From Sporothrix humicola (lineage: Eukaryota > Ascomycota > Sordariomycetes > Ophiostomatales > Ophiostomataceae): 64,000 nt of DNA. The stretch's first letter is position 1. The number at the start of each line of letters is the position of its first letter. Location of the stretch: positions 1 to 64,000 of the forward strand of contig WNYE01000140.1 in assembly GCA_021396245.1 (NCBI GenBank), written 5' to 3'. Both the position numbers and the translations under genes were made by a program. This document shows positions 21,246-32,804 of the stretch, piece after piece. Under the pieces are notes generated by a model that saw only the letters and a program-made list of their open reading frames with translations, was not told where the DNA came from and did no database searches.

Positions 21246-23020
21246 TCGACGCATTCCGTGTCAAGAGGGAGGCGCACAGAGAAAGTCGCAAGACCGGCGA
21301 CACCTACAACCCTTTCGCTCACATCTGGGTTAAGCGGAGGAATACTTTTCCGGCAAAGGCCCCCGGCAGCGGCAATGGCGACATCGATCTCGAAAATGGT
21401 CTCCAGAGAGAGGAGGACCTCGTTGGCGTCCCCGTCAACCACGCCATGACGGCACCCGCACCATCGTCCGGATCATACAACTCGCGAAGCCGTCTGAACA
21501 GCGACTACAACGGCAACAGCAGCTCACAAGCACCTGTCGGTGGTGTCCTGGCGGAAGGCGACGAGGAAAATGTCGGCTCCAACGAGAAGGCCGGCGAACC
21601 CTCGGTTGGCTCATCCAATGCTGCGACACTCGACGGTCTGCGTAACCGCGCAGGCGACCGTCCCGACTCGGGTGGTGTTGAGGAGCCCGACGACTCGCAC
21701 AAAAACGCCAAGGACAAGAAACCGAAGAAGGAGCACAGAATGTTCAAGAACGTCCAGCCCAAAGAGCCGTTCACGGTGGCCAATCAGCTGCAGCGGACTT
21801 TCCTCAACTCGTATGTCAACCTTTTGCTGGTGGCAGCGCCTGTCGGTATCGCCCTCCACTTTACGTCTGTCGACCCCATTGCGATTTTCGTTGTCAACTT
21901 CATCGCCATTATCCCGCTCGCCGCGATGCTGAGCTCTGCGACCGAAGAAATTGCCCTGCGCACGGGTGAGACCCTTGGTGGTCTTTTGAACGCGACGTTC
22001 GGTAACGCTGTCGAGCTGATCGTCGCCATCATGGCGCTGGTCAAGAACGAGGTCGTCATTGTGCAGACATCACTGATTGGCAGTATCCTGTCCAACCTCC
22101 TGCTCGTTATGGGCATGTGCTTCTTCTTTGGTGGTCTGCGCCGCCAGGAGCAGTACTTCAACACGACGGTGGCTCAGACCGCAGCCAGTCTGCTGGCCAT
22201 GGCTGTCGCTGGTGTCATTGTCCCGACTGTTTTCGACGCTGCCAGTATCACCTCCACCAAGGACGTCGCTATGCTGTCGCGCGGCACGGCTATTATCCTG
22301 CTCGTCGTCTACGCCGCATATCTCTTCTTCCAGCTTAAGACACACCACGCAGTGTTCAGCGAGGAAAGCAAGAAGGTCCCCGCCAAGCCGTTCAAGCACT
22401 CGATCCAAAAGGGCGCCGTCAAGGGTGCCCTTATCCGGTCTGGCAACGTTGCCAAGATGAACGGCATCCACGAGCCGAACGAGGAGCGCCAGCGCGTCAA
22501 CGACCTGATCGAGAACGGCCCCGAGGGCGAGGAGGATGAGGGTGAGGAGCCGCAGCTGCACTTCTTCGTTGCCCTTGGCATGCTTACTGGCTCGACGGTT
22601 GTCATTGCCTTCTGCGCCGAGTTCCTGGTGGACAGCATCGACTACGTGACGACCAAGGGCCATATCAGCAAGGAGTTCCTAGGTCTGATTCTGCTTCCGA
22701 TTGTCGGCAACGCTGCCGAGCACGCGACTGCTGTGACTGTCGCGTGCAAGGACAAGATGGACCTGGCTATTGGTGTCGCCGTCGGGTCGAGTATGCAGGT
22801 CGCTCTGTTCCTGATTCCGCTCCTGGTTGTCATTGGCTGGGGCATGGGTCTTGACGACATGTCGCTGAGCTTTGACATTTTCCAGGTCGCTGTTCTGTTC
22901 GTGTCGGTGCTGCTGGTCAACTACCTGATTGGCGACGGCAAGAGCCACTGGCTTGAGGGCATGCTGTTGATGTGCTTGTACTGCATCATTGCTGTCTGCT
23001 CGTGGTGGTACCCTGCTTAA
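21230..23020 (+). CDS. vacuolar Ca2+/H+ exchanger, CAX/VCX1 family
   Basis: It exchanges vacuolar protons for cytosolic Ca2+ and so helps end calcium signals. From ATG 21230 the continuous frame gives 596 residues; a TTG further upstream is not a credible eukaryotic start. About 180 hydrophilic N-terminal residues (YNPFAHIW motif, then Ser/Asn-rich) precede the membrane domain. Both signature repeats are clear: GNAVELIVAIMAL near nt 22003 and GNAAEHATAVTVACKDKMD near nt 22705, each with the acidic residue of the ion site. A cytosolic linker with an acidic patch (GEEDEGEEPQL) separates the two halves, and about 11 hydrophobic segments can be counted. It converges with the TMEM42-like gene. Family assignment is firm; the exact 5' end is not, because a spliced alternative starting at 20239 also fits. 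Confidence 0.9.
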   Translation: MSNLIVDAFRVKREAHRESRKTGDTYNPFAHIWVKRRNTFPAKAPGSGNGDIDLENGLQREEDLVGVPVNHAMTAPAPSSGSYNSRSRLNSDYNGNSSSQAPVGGVLAEGDEENVGSNEKAGEPSVGSSNAATLDGLRNRAGDRPDSGGVEEPDDSHKNAKDKKPKKEHRMFKNVQPKEPFTVANQLQRTFLNSYVNLLLVAAPVGIALHFTSVDPIAIFVVNFIAIIPLAAMLSSATEEIALRTGETLGGLLNATFGNAVELIVAIMALVKNEVVIVQTSLIGSILSNLLLVMGMCFFFGGLRRQEQYFNTTVAQTAASLLAMAVAGVIVPTVFDAASITSTKDVAMLSRGTAIILLVVYAAYLFFQLKTHHAVFSEESKKVPAKPFKHSIQKGAVKGALIRSGNVAKMNGIHEPNEERQRVNDLIENGPEGEEDEGEEPQLHFFVALGMLTGSTVVIAFCAEFLVDSIDYVTTKGHISKEFLGLILLPIVGNAAEHATAVTVACKDKMDLAIGVAVGSSMQVALFLIPLLVVIGWGMGLDDMSLSFDIFQVAVLFVSVLLVNYLIGDGKSHWLEGMLLMCLYCIIAVCSWWYPA

Positions 23021-23836
23021 ACAAGCAGCATCTAGATATATTGGATGCCCTGCGTTTGCACGGGGTTGCTTGTACGATATTGTATTATTACGCCCTTCTT
23101 GCACGACTAGACAGGAGCAGCCGCCGCCGATCTGGCCATTGCAGCCACTCCCCATTCTCTCGACTCACATCTCGAATCTTCTCGAATATTACGTTTCCTA
23201 CACTTCTTCAACACATCGAAACCAAACACTCGTTCACTCTTTGACACCAAAACAACAGTCTTCTCTTTTATCTCGCTATTTTACAACAATTTTGTAATTG
23301 TCTTTTCGCCTTTCGCCTTTATTCTTTATTATGTCTATATTTATTTGGGAAGCAACGAGTGCTCTCCCACTCGCGCATCTATTTTGCAATGTTTGCGATG
23401 TATTCTTTTTGAGTCTCGACTGCTCTGTTTCTTTACGACATCAGTTCTATTCCCCACGGCGTTGACTTTGTTTCTTCGTTTATTGATCTTATCTTGCTTT
23501 TCCTTTGTCGCAACAAACACACATATTTTTTTTAGAATTTTACTTCACTTCATATTGCTCTTCTTGGTCGGATTAAGAGGTTCAAAACAATGGGCTGGGG
23601 AAAGTGAATAAATAGTTAAAAAAGCAACGGTTTACGATATCCGAGTGCTACATTGAAATCAAAACAGAATTGTTTACATTATGCAAAGAGCTTGTATTGT
23701 GACAGGAAGACTACATCATTCACTATGGTGATATGTACAATTATTTAATTTCACTATGTTCAATATGCCTATGAGCTCAGGTACCGGGCGGCCAAGGCAA
23801 TGCCGTGCCTCCCTATCGAACCGAACATGTCAACCT
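23021..23836. other. convergent intergenic region
   Basis: Holds the 3' ends of the exchanger (+) and the TMEM42-like gene (-). T-rich and AT-rich, with no gene seen. Confidence 0.5.
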
Positions 23837-25086
23837 CTAGATCTGTGCAAAATCTTCATCGCCGCTGCTTTCTTCGTCTCTGTACCGAGGAGCCGGCGAT
23901 GCGGTCTTGCCTGATGTAGGTCCTTCGCGTTGGGCAGCGAGACGCCGGGATGAGCGCCGGCGGTTGTCGTCGGACGTGCCGTCGTTTTCAGTGGCACCCG
24001 AGGCCGTGGCAGCAGCTGCCGATGCCGTCGTTGCTGCCACTGCAGCTCCATCTGCCGCCGTCTCCGCTGATGCATCCGCCTTGCCCTCGTCCTTGCGGCC
24101 GATAATGACATTTCCTGCGACCAACATGGCCGCCCCAACCCACCACAGCGGCGGCAAGGACTCTGCAAAGATGGCGAGGCCCAGCAGGGCGGTAATGACA
24201 AAGTTGGTCGAGGTGTTCATGATGGAGACCTGGGTGGCGGAATGGCCGCGGGCGAGTGCGCGAGTAAAGAGGGTCCACATCTATATATATGGTGAGCCGA
24301 GGTCAAGAAAGGCAGACGAAGGCAAAGACAGGAGAAGATAAACGTACCACACCGTTAAAGACGAGATTAAGGGCAAAGAATGTCTGTTTGGTGAACGCAG
24401 GAGCCGTATGTTAGCAAACGCCGATTGAAGACCGGGCAGAGGCCGAAAGTATAATGAATGGATCGTAAATAGTATGGTGATCTCGTAAAATCGAAGAAGA
24501 GGAGAACGTACACCGCGAACGACAACTTCGACGGCACCCTCGGCGGAATCCAGGCCGATGACGCGTGCCACAGCTTGCGACATGTTTGTGGTGAGCTCGG
24601 TGGTGGTACTGGAAGCAAATAGAAGGGGCCGGGTCAGTAAACGGAACGCCTGGAGAAGACGATATCGGAAGACAATGCATCATACAGCTTCGCAAAGACG
24701 CCGTTAAAGGCAGCACAGGCGCCACTGGCAATGGCCAGAGCGACCCATTGGTTCCGCTGCAGCCAGGTGGTCTTCGCGGGCAGGGATTGTGACGCAGGAG
24801 ACGGCGACGAAGGTGACGTGGGAGACGATGCATCTGGCGCATCGCGATAACGTCCTGCCATGCTGTCGGTGCTGTCGCGTCCTGGAAGCGTGCGGAGCTC
24901 GGCGGCTGTGTCGTCTTGCATATTGCGGCGCGGCGGAATATCGGAAGCCGTCTTGGACCTGGTCTTGGGCTGCTTCGCTTTCGCTTTCGTCTTTGCCTTT
25001 GTCTTGGCCGGAGTGGCTGGTTCTGAACACGTCAAATCAGGAGAGGAAGTCGGGTCGGGGGCTTGCTGACGGCGCTGGCGCAGCAT
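23837..25086 (-). CDS. TMEM42/EamA-like small multi-pass membrane protein
   Basis: I assemble four exons: 25086-24686, 24608-24512, 24383-24348 and 24280-23837, all GT-AG, giving 325 residues. The frame closes exactly at each junction, and the third exon is only 36 nt (TFFALNLVFNGV). The first about 110 residues are hydrophilic, with a Lys-rich KTKAKTKAKAK stretch. Membrane segments follow: WVALAIASGACAAFNGVFAKL, FFALNLVFNGVMWTLF, TNFVITALLGLAIF and LWWVGAAMLVAGNVII. The order and the ASxxN plus GxxxFxE pattern match the TMEM42 branch of the EamA (drug/metabolite transporter-like) superfamily. The substrate is unknown and transport itself is not proven. The C-terminus is an Ala/Thr- then Arg/Asp-rich tail. 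The start ATG gives the only long in-frame N-terminus, but its true position depends on transcript data. Confidence 0.75.
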
Positions 25087-26524
25087 CTTCCTGTTTGTGG
25101 AGGAGAAAGCTGTGTGCTTGCACGGCAGCGTAATACGGCGTATTCGCCAAGTGCGAAGCGAAGAGGTGTCGTCGGGCGTGGGCGTGGAGATCGAGGATAA
25201 CGGAGACTGGATTGAACCCGAGTGCTCCGTAGATCGCTTGGATCACAAGATGCTTTGCTGCCCCTTCTCTTCTGGAACGCGTTATGTTGTGCAATTGGCG
25301 CGCTGGGGAAGCTGTTAGCGCCGTTCCTGCTTTCCCTGAAAACCAAGTGTGAGAGGGCAACTGGGGACTTGCCAGTTTAGGAGATGACCCACTTTTAGCG
25401 ACATCAACCAATACGGCGTACGAAGTGCTGCGTACTTCGTATTTCAGGGCAACCACGAATAACACCAGACACCTTCCTTCAAACTTATTTTCTTATGTCA
25501 TCGTGCTTGCCGCCCTGCTTTGGTCATTCTGCCTTTGTCATCGTGGGTATCTTTTGGCGATCTCTCACGCTTGATATGCAACCTGAAAAAGAGCATGTGA
25601 GATAGCTCAATATCCCAATAGCTAGTTCGAGCTAGTCTGCCTCGTACACATGAACAAGGGGATTACACATTTTGTGCCTTGAGGTTACAGTTGCAGCCAA
25701 GAAAGATCAACTTTTACATAGCTGGGGAGAGATCCGGAAGCTATTTGGGCCCTGGAACAGGTCGCCAGAAAGTATAGCTTCGGTGTTGCATGGATAGACG
25801 ACCGTGCTGCTCCGTGGCGGCCACACAGAATTCGGACGAGATATCGGGCCAACCGCGTAACAGACCAACAGACGAGACCAAAACATCGGAAAGAATCGAG
25901 TGTGACGAGGACCACGGCACGAAAACACGTGGGAACGGAGTATATATCCATCACGTGGAGAAAAACGGACCATGGGCGAGGAAAAGGACCAGACCGGACA
26001 CCAGAAACGACACCATCTGATAAAAAAATATGAGGAAAGATTCAAAAAAAGCGGCAACATGCTGGGTCAAGAAGACTGAGAACCCGCCTGGCCTTCAACG
26101 GCTGCACGGATCTCAACGGATCTCGACGGACATTGACGGTATTGTGTGCTCCGTTGGAGTGGAAAAGAACAAGTGCATCGACCCCGTTTTGAAAATTTCA
26201 TTTTTCCTTAGCCCCATGCTGTTGTTTTGTCTTTTATTTCTCCCCTTTTCTGTGTTTCTTGGCTCTTGGTGTTTTGACATCATTTCTGCTCATTTTGAAG
26301 GATTCTTTTTCATGTGCTTTCCCAGCTTACTTGGTGTAAATCGTTTGTATGTTGCAAAACAGTCGGCCTGTCTTTGGTCCTTTCTGGGTTGTATTACGTT
26401 TCTGAAAAGATGCTGATTTATTTTTATTAAAAATAATTAAAATAACAGTGATCTTTGCTTCGATTTCTGCCCTTCGTTCTTTCCTCTTGTATTTTATTTT
26501 GCTGATGCTAGCAATTTCCTCAAA

Positions 26525-26655
26525 GGGGCAGTGGTCCAAGGCGCTGGGACCTTGTAAGACAGCAACTACTGTAACCCCCTGTGGAAACTAGTTCTCACAG
26601 GTACTACAGTGGGACCCGGAAGGTCGAAACGGTGGGCACCGCCTCCGTTTCGCCC
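26525..26655. repeat. cluster of inverted repeats
   Basis: A 24-nt imperfect palindrome is centred on ACTAGT (26578-26601, ten Watson-Crick pairs plus one wobble out of twelve). A perfect 8-bp inverted pair CGAAACGG (26625-26632) / CCGTTTCG (26645-26652) has a 12-nt spacer. A short GGTCC/GGACC pair lies near 26533-26551. No function can be assigned. Confidence 0.55.
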
Positions 26656-29600
26656 CATTTGGTCCCTTCTTCACCTTGACCTCCGCCGATGTACCGGTTT
26701 GCCGGACATGGCCTCTTGCCTGTTTCAGTAGTACTGGGCGCTCCTACTGCAGCCAAGCTAACGCCCTACCCGTATGACTTCTTTCCGTTTTTCGTTATTT
26801 TGTTGAATCTCATTTATCATCTTTTTTCTTTTTTTCTCCTTTTTTCCCTCTTTCTTTTTCCTCTTCTTCCTTGTCTCACATCTCACATCTGTCAGACTTG
26901 TGCAAGTTTTTGCGTCCCTTCCCCACCGGCCTGGACTTGGCGGTCTTGACGTCTGCCGTGTCGTCTTCCGCCGAGTCACGGAGACGCGTGGAGACTCTCC
27001 TCGGCCTGGTCATATTTGGTAGTTTTTCTGATTATTCATTAGAGAGAAAAAGAGTCCCGTAATCACGTTTTGCACGCGCGGTCACGCCAGAGGACCACAT
27101 AGGTTCTCAATGGCGGCTGTCGGTCGATCAAAAGCGGCTGGCGGCAGCCACGACGACTTTGACGATGATGGAATATCAATGTGGAAAAATGCTTCTGTTC
27201 AGCATCACTTTCTTCTCCTTTCGCGAAAGATGATACCGCTGTCCGTTTGAGACGGGGTTCTTTTGCACGACTTGGATTTTCACATCGGCTTTTCCATCTG
27301 CTATTTTCACTCCGAGCCGAGAACGTCCAAGGCTGACTCGTTTCTTTCTGCATCCCCGCGGCACCATTCATTCGAGGAAACAAAAAAAAGTACAAGCATG
27401 CCCGACATCTCTCATGCCGCAGCACCTTGTCGAGGCTATATTGTCATATTCTGTGAGACGCTGCCTCTGCTCTCGGACTTCCATTTCTAGAGCGCGGAAG
27501 AACAAGCGCTGGCGCGTCGGCTTTTCCTAACCTCGTTCGGTCGTTTATGGTTCAATCCGCAAAGTTTAACACCATGTTAGTGTCCATAAGATTTGCGCCT
27601 GGCGTTCCGTATTTCGTACCTTATGTCTTGTATCTTGTCACTTTCTGCCCATGTGTATCTTGTCTAGCCTATCTTACAGACACACCCCTCTAGCTCTCTC
27701 ATCTTCTGACGTTTCTCACACCGCACCGTTTGCTGTGTTGTCATCCGAGGCATCCTTTCTGTCAGTTTGTCGCTCCTTCTGGTTTCTTCTTCCACCTCAT
27801 TGGTAAGAAACAGTGTGAGAAAGCATGTAAGAGACTTCGTTGGATGTTGATAATACACAATAAAAAGTTGAAGCAAACGCAACTTGTTCCCACCGTTTGA
27901 TCCTGCGTTATGCTCTCCGCGCTTCATTGACTAGCTTCATCTCTAGGTATGTTCACGTTTGCTTTTAATATATTGTGACTCACGCGGCACCCATTATGAT
28001 GGATATTAGAGGCTGAAATATCTTGATTTTCATTGTGGAAGTGAAAGAAGAAGCTGCTTCCTTACATAGAAGTAAAACATTATGCTTACGGCTCGAGGCC
28101 GTGAAAACGCGAGCTCCGTGTATGCCCTCACCTAACAAACGTAGTTTAATTCAAACTAGATACTCGGATGCTCCGCTAGATCGACTTGGCCATCGTCTTC
28201 GTATTCGGGACTTGAGAACGTGCGATACTGCGGGATTCCTGCTAGATCTCCGTGTTGCTGCAGCTTTGCTCTTTGTTGTTTGACGTTTTGCGTTTTGTAT
28301 TTTGCGTTGGGGCGGACACTCAGAAACCGACAGTTGCAGTACTGACAGAGGTCATCTGTTAAAAGTCACGAAGGAAAATATAGAAAAGGAGAAAAGGAAC
28401 CCAAAATTAAAAGAAAGCAGTCCGTCTCCGTGTTTGGTGTATCTCGTACAAGTCCAGAGTTTATCGTACGAATACTCGTATTCTCACATGCGGTGTGCAG
28501 CCCTGCCGTTTGCAAATACCACCTTGTATTGGCGACGCCTGGATAAAACAGAGACAAAAGTTTAAACAACACAGATTTTCAAGCCTAGCTTTTTTTATTT
28601 ATTTTTCCTATCTCCTAAATCTAATCCAATCTTATCCAAACTCGCCCTATCTGTGCCCACGCTGTCCGTCACAGCGTCAAACATTGTCATAGTCGTACCC
28701 TGGGCGAAAAGGTACAATGTTCACAAAAGCTGGCCGTTGACGTCTCACGCTCTGACAGGCAACACAAAGTTCTCCGGCAAGAAACCCCATGAGATCCGGG
28801 CGATATACGGGGCCTGCAGGAAAGTCGGGCAGGTTGACAATTGGGCAACACATAATTCACAACACACAACGGCCAAAGTTATGCTGATGCTTGACATCCG
28901 GCGCAACACACTCAGTTATTACATTGTATCTTGACGTTAGGCCGTGAAGATTTATGTGGCAGTTGGTAGGCGGTGATAACTTTCGCTAAGCCCGTGCCTT
29001 CCGAATGGTGTAAGTAGGTGTTAGTGCATGTCTCTGTGTTTTTGCAGAAAGAGCTCTTGGCCCTAGCCTCGCGCTTTCCCGGTCGACGTATTTACGCGTC
29101 TTGATTCCAGAACTCTGGGCAATTCCAATGGAGGTCTCAACATGAAGATGGTGCAAACTTGGAAAGAGCCATTGCCGGACGGAACTGTTGAATAGGACAG
29201 GAAAGAACGGAAGGGAAGGAAAGGAAGAAAAAGAAAATGGAAGGGGCTGCCCAACGGCCCCACCAAATAACCATGACTGTGACACAGGCGAATCGAGCAC
29301 TGAGTACTCCGTACCCCGTGCCCGTTTATTCAATGGAAGACGATATAGGCTGTAAAAGGAGGGCAAAATAGGCGGGCATGTACGATTAGGTACGTAATAC
29401 TTCACGACAAGCAAAGGGGCATATAGAAAACTAAGAACAAAAAAAGTCATGACATAACAAGCGAAAATACCGACAGAAAATCTCTACCGGGGTTAAGAAT
29501 GGGTGGGTGTCAGCCCCGGGGGAGAAGGAGCTCAGGCCAAATTGGCCGGGTCTAACCTCCGCCAGGAACAGAAAGAGGCACAGAAATTCAACAAGGGAAA

Positions 29601-31239
29601 CGGCGACGGTGATTTGCTCGGTGCGACTTCCTTCATGTCCGTTTTGAGGCACCGTTTTCAGGTCTGCCCCACAAAAAGAAGGAGCGGCCTGTAGAGGTCC
29701 AGACCAAAAGTCTGCACGCCCACTGTAACTCACCTCCTAACGCGCATCTGTGCCTTGTGTTTCGTCTTGTTAGTTAATCTCGCTCGTTTTTTCGCTCTTT
29801 CTGTTTGTGCCTTTGTAAGCACCATCTGACAAATGCACCTTCCCAACGTATCAAACAGAGAATTACATACACAACCCAGGGCACATCAGGGCAGGTACGA
29901 CATGCCGTCAGAATGATGCTTTCCCCAAGAAAGACACTGGCACCCTGGAGCTCCCCAAAAAAGCTAACGTCACTACCTCACCAATCCTCACCCCAATCGT
30001 CACAATTTCATCCTTCGTCTGTTCCTCATTTTCTCATTGTCAATCAATCCCAGCAACTTTGACCCCCATCCAGCATCAGCACTCTGACATGGCAGTCCAA
30101 TAGAATGGTGCCCCGTACCATGTGAGGTAAGAATGTACGAGCAGGTCTCGAAACACAACCAGCGCTGAACGATTCTCACATCCTGAGGACAACACCCTCC
30201 GGACGACCGTTTTACGTTGTACTGAGTAGTGCAATGCTATCCAGTCCCCTGGCGCGAGCTGCTGCTAGCTCGCAAAAAGAGGAAGAAAGAGGAAACGACC
30301 CGGCCGGACTCTCGCCCGAGTGTTAGCAATCTCACGGATCTGAGAAAATGGCTGACATCATCCCTGGCGGCTCTCATTCTATCGACTATCAGAACAACGT
30401 ATCTTCCCACCAAAAAAATTGGCGATTGACCTTTTGACTCTCCGGGATAAGGACCGACACAACTCAGCCTGCAGGACGGCACTCTCTGCCTCCACACACC
30501 CTTGGCCAGCAATATCAGTGCCATACTGAATACGCATATGCAAATATGCATGCACGTTGATATGTGATAAGTCTTTTTACTGGACACAAAGCACGGAGCA
30601 AAGCCCAAAGCTTAAGCACCGGTGAGCTCTGCCAGAGTTGCATTGTCCTCTACCGGCCTCCTTACGAGGAGACCGTATCTCCTATTGGAGATCTGCTTTT
30701 GTACAGTCCTTTTCTTTTCTTTTTCTTTCTGTATCTCCCTTACGACGTATGCATACTCGGGCTTGCAGTTTTCGTTTTATTTTTCGTAATAACCACGTGT
30801 TTGGCCCCCCATTTCCGTCTTCGTCTTCGACTTCCTCATTTTTTGTTATCATGTTCTCAAAGTCCTTTCATAATTCGATCAAATCCCTAACCACCCCAAC
30901 AGCTGTTTATTCTCAACGTTAATGATTACTCCGTTTCCCGTGCTTGTATCAGTGAATGATAAACGCATACGGCAGATCTCCACTTGTGGATTCGATGCTG
31001 TTCCTTTTCTTCCTTTTTGTCACCCTGTTCCTTCTGGCGTACCCATGCCTCATGTTTTTCGTTTGTCATTCGCCTGGGCGCCCAGGGCTTCGTCGCCGTA
31101 TATTTTTAAGCATTGTGGTTCCAGGACGGGAGGTAACAGGCACATCGTGCCAAGGATCCACTTGGCCGCCGGAGAAGGAGACAAATCGAAAAAAGAAAGG
31201 AAAGACGAAAGGTGAAAAGAAGGGTTAGAAAGGCGTAGC

Positions 31240-31262
31240 AAAAAAAAAAAAAAAAAAAAAAA
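31240..31262. repeat. poly(A) tract of 23 nt
   Basis: Uninterrupted A run in the gene desert, preceded by an A-rich purine stretch from about 31180. It could be slippage, or the tail of an old retroposed sequence, but I see no flanking target duplication. Confidence 0.8.
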
Positions 31263-31375
31263 CTAACAGCAAGGGCAACTGTTCCATTTCAAATTGCCAT
31301 GGAATAACAGCCTCAGACGTTATGGTAAAGATTAAAGATGGACACACTAGAGAAACGGTCCAACAAAGAGGACTA

Positions 31376-31850
31376 CAGTCGGTGGACAAAAATAAAGTGT
31401 TGTTGCCTTAACATATGGTAAAATTAAAATTTCACCCCCTGGAAACTCACTGAATATTCACTGAAATGCTCCAAAATTCGAGGACTGGATAAATACAGTC
31501 AAAATTAAGAGTATTCTTCAATAAGTTTGTATTCGAATAACTTCTGCTTGCTGTGTAAATACTTAAAGTTTTGATTTTAAAATTTTTGGATTTTTTGTTA
31601 AGGGCATTATACAAATATCTGTTAAGGATTTGCTCCACTTTAGTTTTTATCGTACGAAAACTTCACCTTTAATATTTATTAAAAATGTAAAGAGTACGAA
31701 TTAAATAATTACTATTTATCTCTTTGCATAATTAATTTCAAGTGATTTGAATTGAAATTGGTTGATTTTGCAGGGATTGTTGTGTGTAGACTTTTGTTAG
31801 TATTTGTATGGGAAAAATGGCCACACGACTTTTTTTTTGTCCTAACACTG
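31376..31850. mobile_element. non-autonomous Tc1/mariner-type element (MITE-like), 475 bp
   Basis: The left end reads CAGTcggtGGACAAAAA and the right end, read on the minus strand, CAGTgttaGGACAAAAA. Over 32 nt of terminal inverted repeat, 24 positions match. The dinucleotide TA stands directly outside both ends (31374-31375 and 31851-31852), which is the Tc1/mariner target-site duplication. The termini (CAGT...GGACAAAA...AAGT) follow the usual pattern of fungal Tc1-like elements. The interior is AT-rich; its longest frame (31638-31447, minus) is 63 residues and shows no DDE catalytic motif. So this is either a deletion derivative or a MITE that would need a transposase in trans. Confidence 0.75.
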
Positions 31851-31852
31851 TA

Positions 31853-32804
31853 GCCTCTGTGCCTTTTAGGCGCTGAACGGCTGGGGAGAGTGGAAAAAGA
31901 CAAAAAAAGAAATAAAGAAAAACGAATAAACTAACACGTAAAGGCTAAGAAGGCAACATGGCCGTAGGCCTACCGCCCGAGCCTCTTTCGTAATTGCGTG
32001 CTTGCTTGGTGATCGTCAGCAGCTTTTGTCAGACAGGCGGTCGGATCCCTTTTTTTCTGGTGCATTTTTTGCTTTCTTTTTTTCTTCGACCTTCCTTCGG
32101 TGTCCCCAAAACGGAGGCGGATCAGAATGACTCTAACGCCCAGACACTACCCAGCCGTTCGATTTGAATGACAAACGGTTCGACGTTAAAGGGCCGTGCT
32201 TGGAAACGTTCTCCGCCTTCCGCCGTCCCTGTCTCCTATCTCCATAATTCATGATTGGCCCGTGAAGAGATACATCCATGCCTATGGGTCTATGGGTCTA
32301 TCATGTTGTACCATGTATCTTTTTTTACACGTTTTTGCCCATTTTGGCGTCTGTTTTGTCTTACACCAGGTTGCTCTTGCTTTTACTTTTGCTGTTGTTG
32401 TCGTTGTATCTTGTATTATCAAAATCCTACCATTATGTTCTTTCTGTTCTTTTCTTTCATGGACTCTGTCTGGCCGATCCTTTTGTTTTCTAATACTCTC
32501 GTTTCTAATACTGCCATTCTCTCATTCCCATCCCTCATTTTCAACATCTATATAGAACCCCTTCCCACCCCCTTTTCGAGTTCATGATTTTGTTGTTCTT
32601 TTCTTTTATCTTTCATTGCATCACTCCCATCCTCATCCTCATCCACGAGAGTGGACTAATACCCTCCTCCTCGTCTTCACATAATTTTAATATCAACGGA
32701 TACCCAACTATATATCCCATCGTCAAACATATTTGATCGTTTCACCATATACCCATCAAACAACAAACGCCATTACAATAACGACATCCCCTGATCACAA
32801 CAAA
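31853..32804. promoter_or_regulatory. upstream region of the MFS gene
   Basis: T-rich leader-like DNA, especially 32300-32800, ending in CACAACAAA before ATG 32805. No separate gene seen. Confidence 0.45.

Larger units (their letters stand above)
25087..31373. other. 6.3 kb gene desert
   Basis: No frame carries a recognisable domain and no plausible exon chain was found. Notable items are an inverted repeat TACGAAGT/ACTTCGTA near 25418-25441, a palindrome cluster at 26520-26660, pyrimidine tracts near 26780-26880, and a run of 23 A at 31240-31262. Confidence 0.5.

Noticed and set aside
26030..26416. 128-codon hydrophobic frame in the gene desert
   Set aside because: Hydrophobic only because the DNA is T-rich; no family and no support.
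31447..31638. Transposase fragment inside the MITE
   Set aside because: 63 AT-biased codons with no DDE or helix-turn-helix motif; too weak to call.
32733..32804. Upstream TTG start for the MFS transporter
   Set aside because: Non-ATG start; ATG 32805 has a good context and the family-typical N-terminus.
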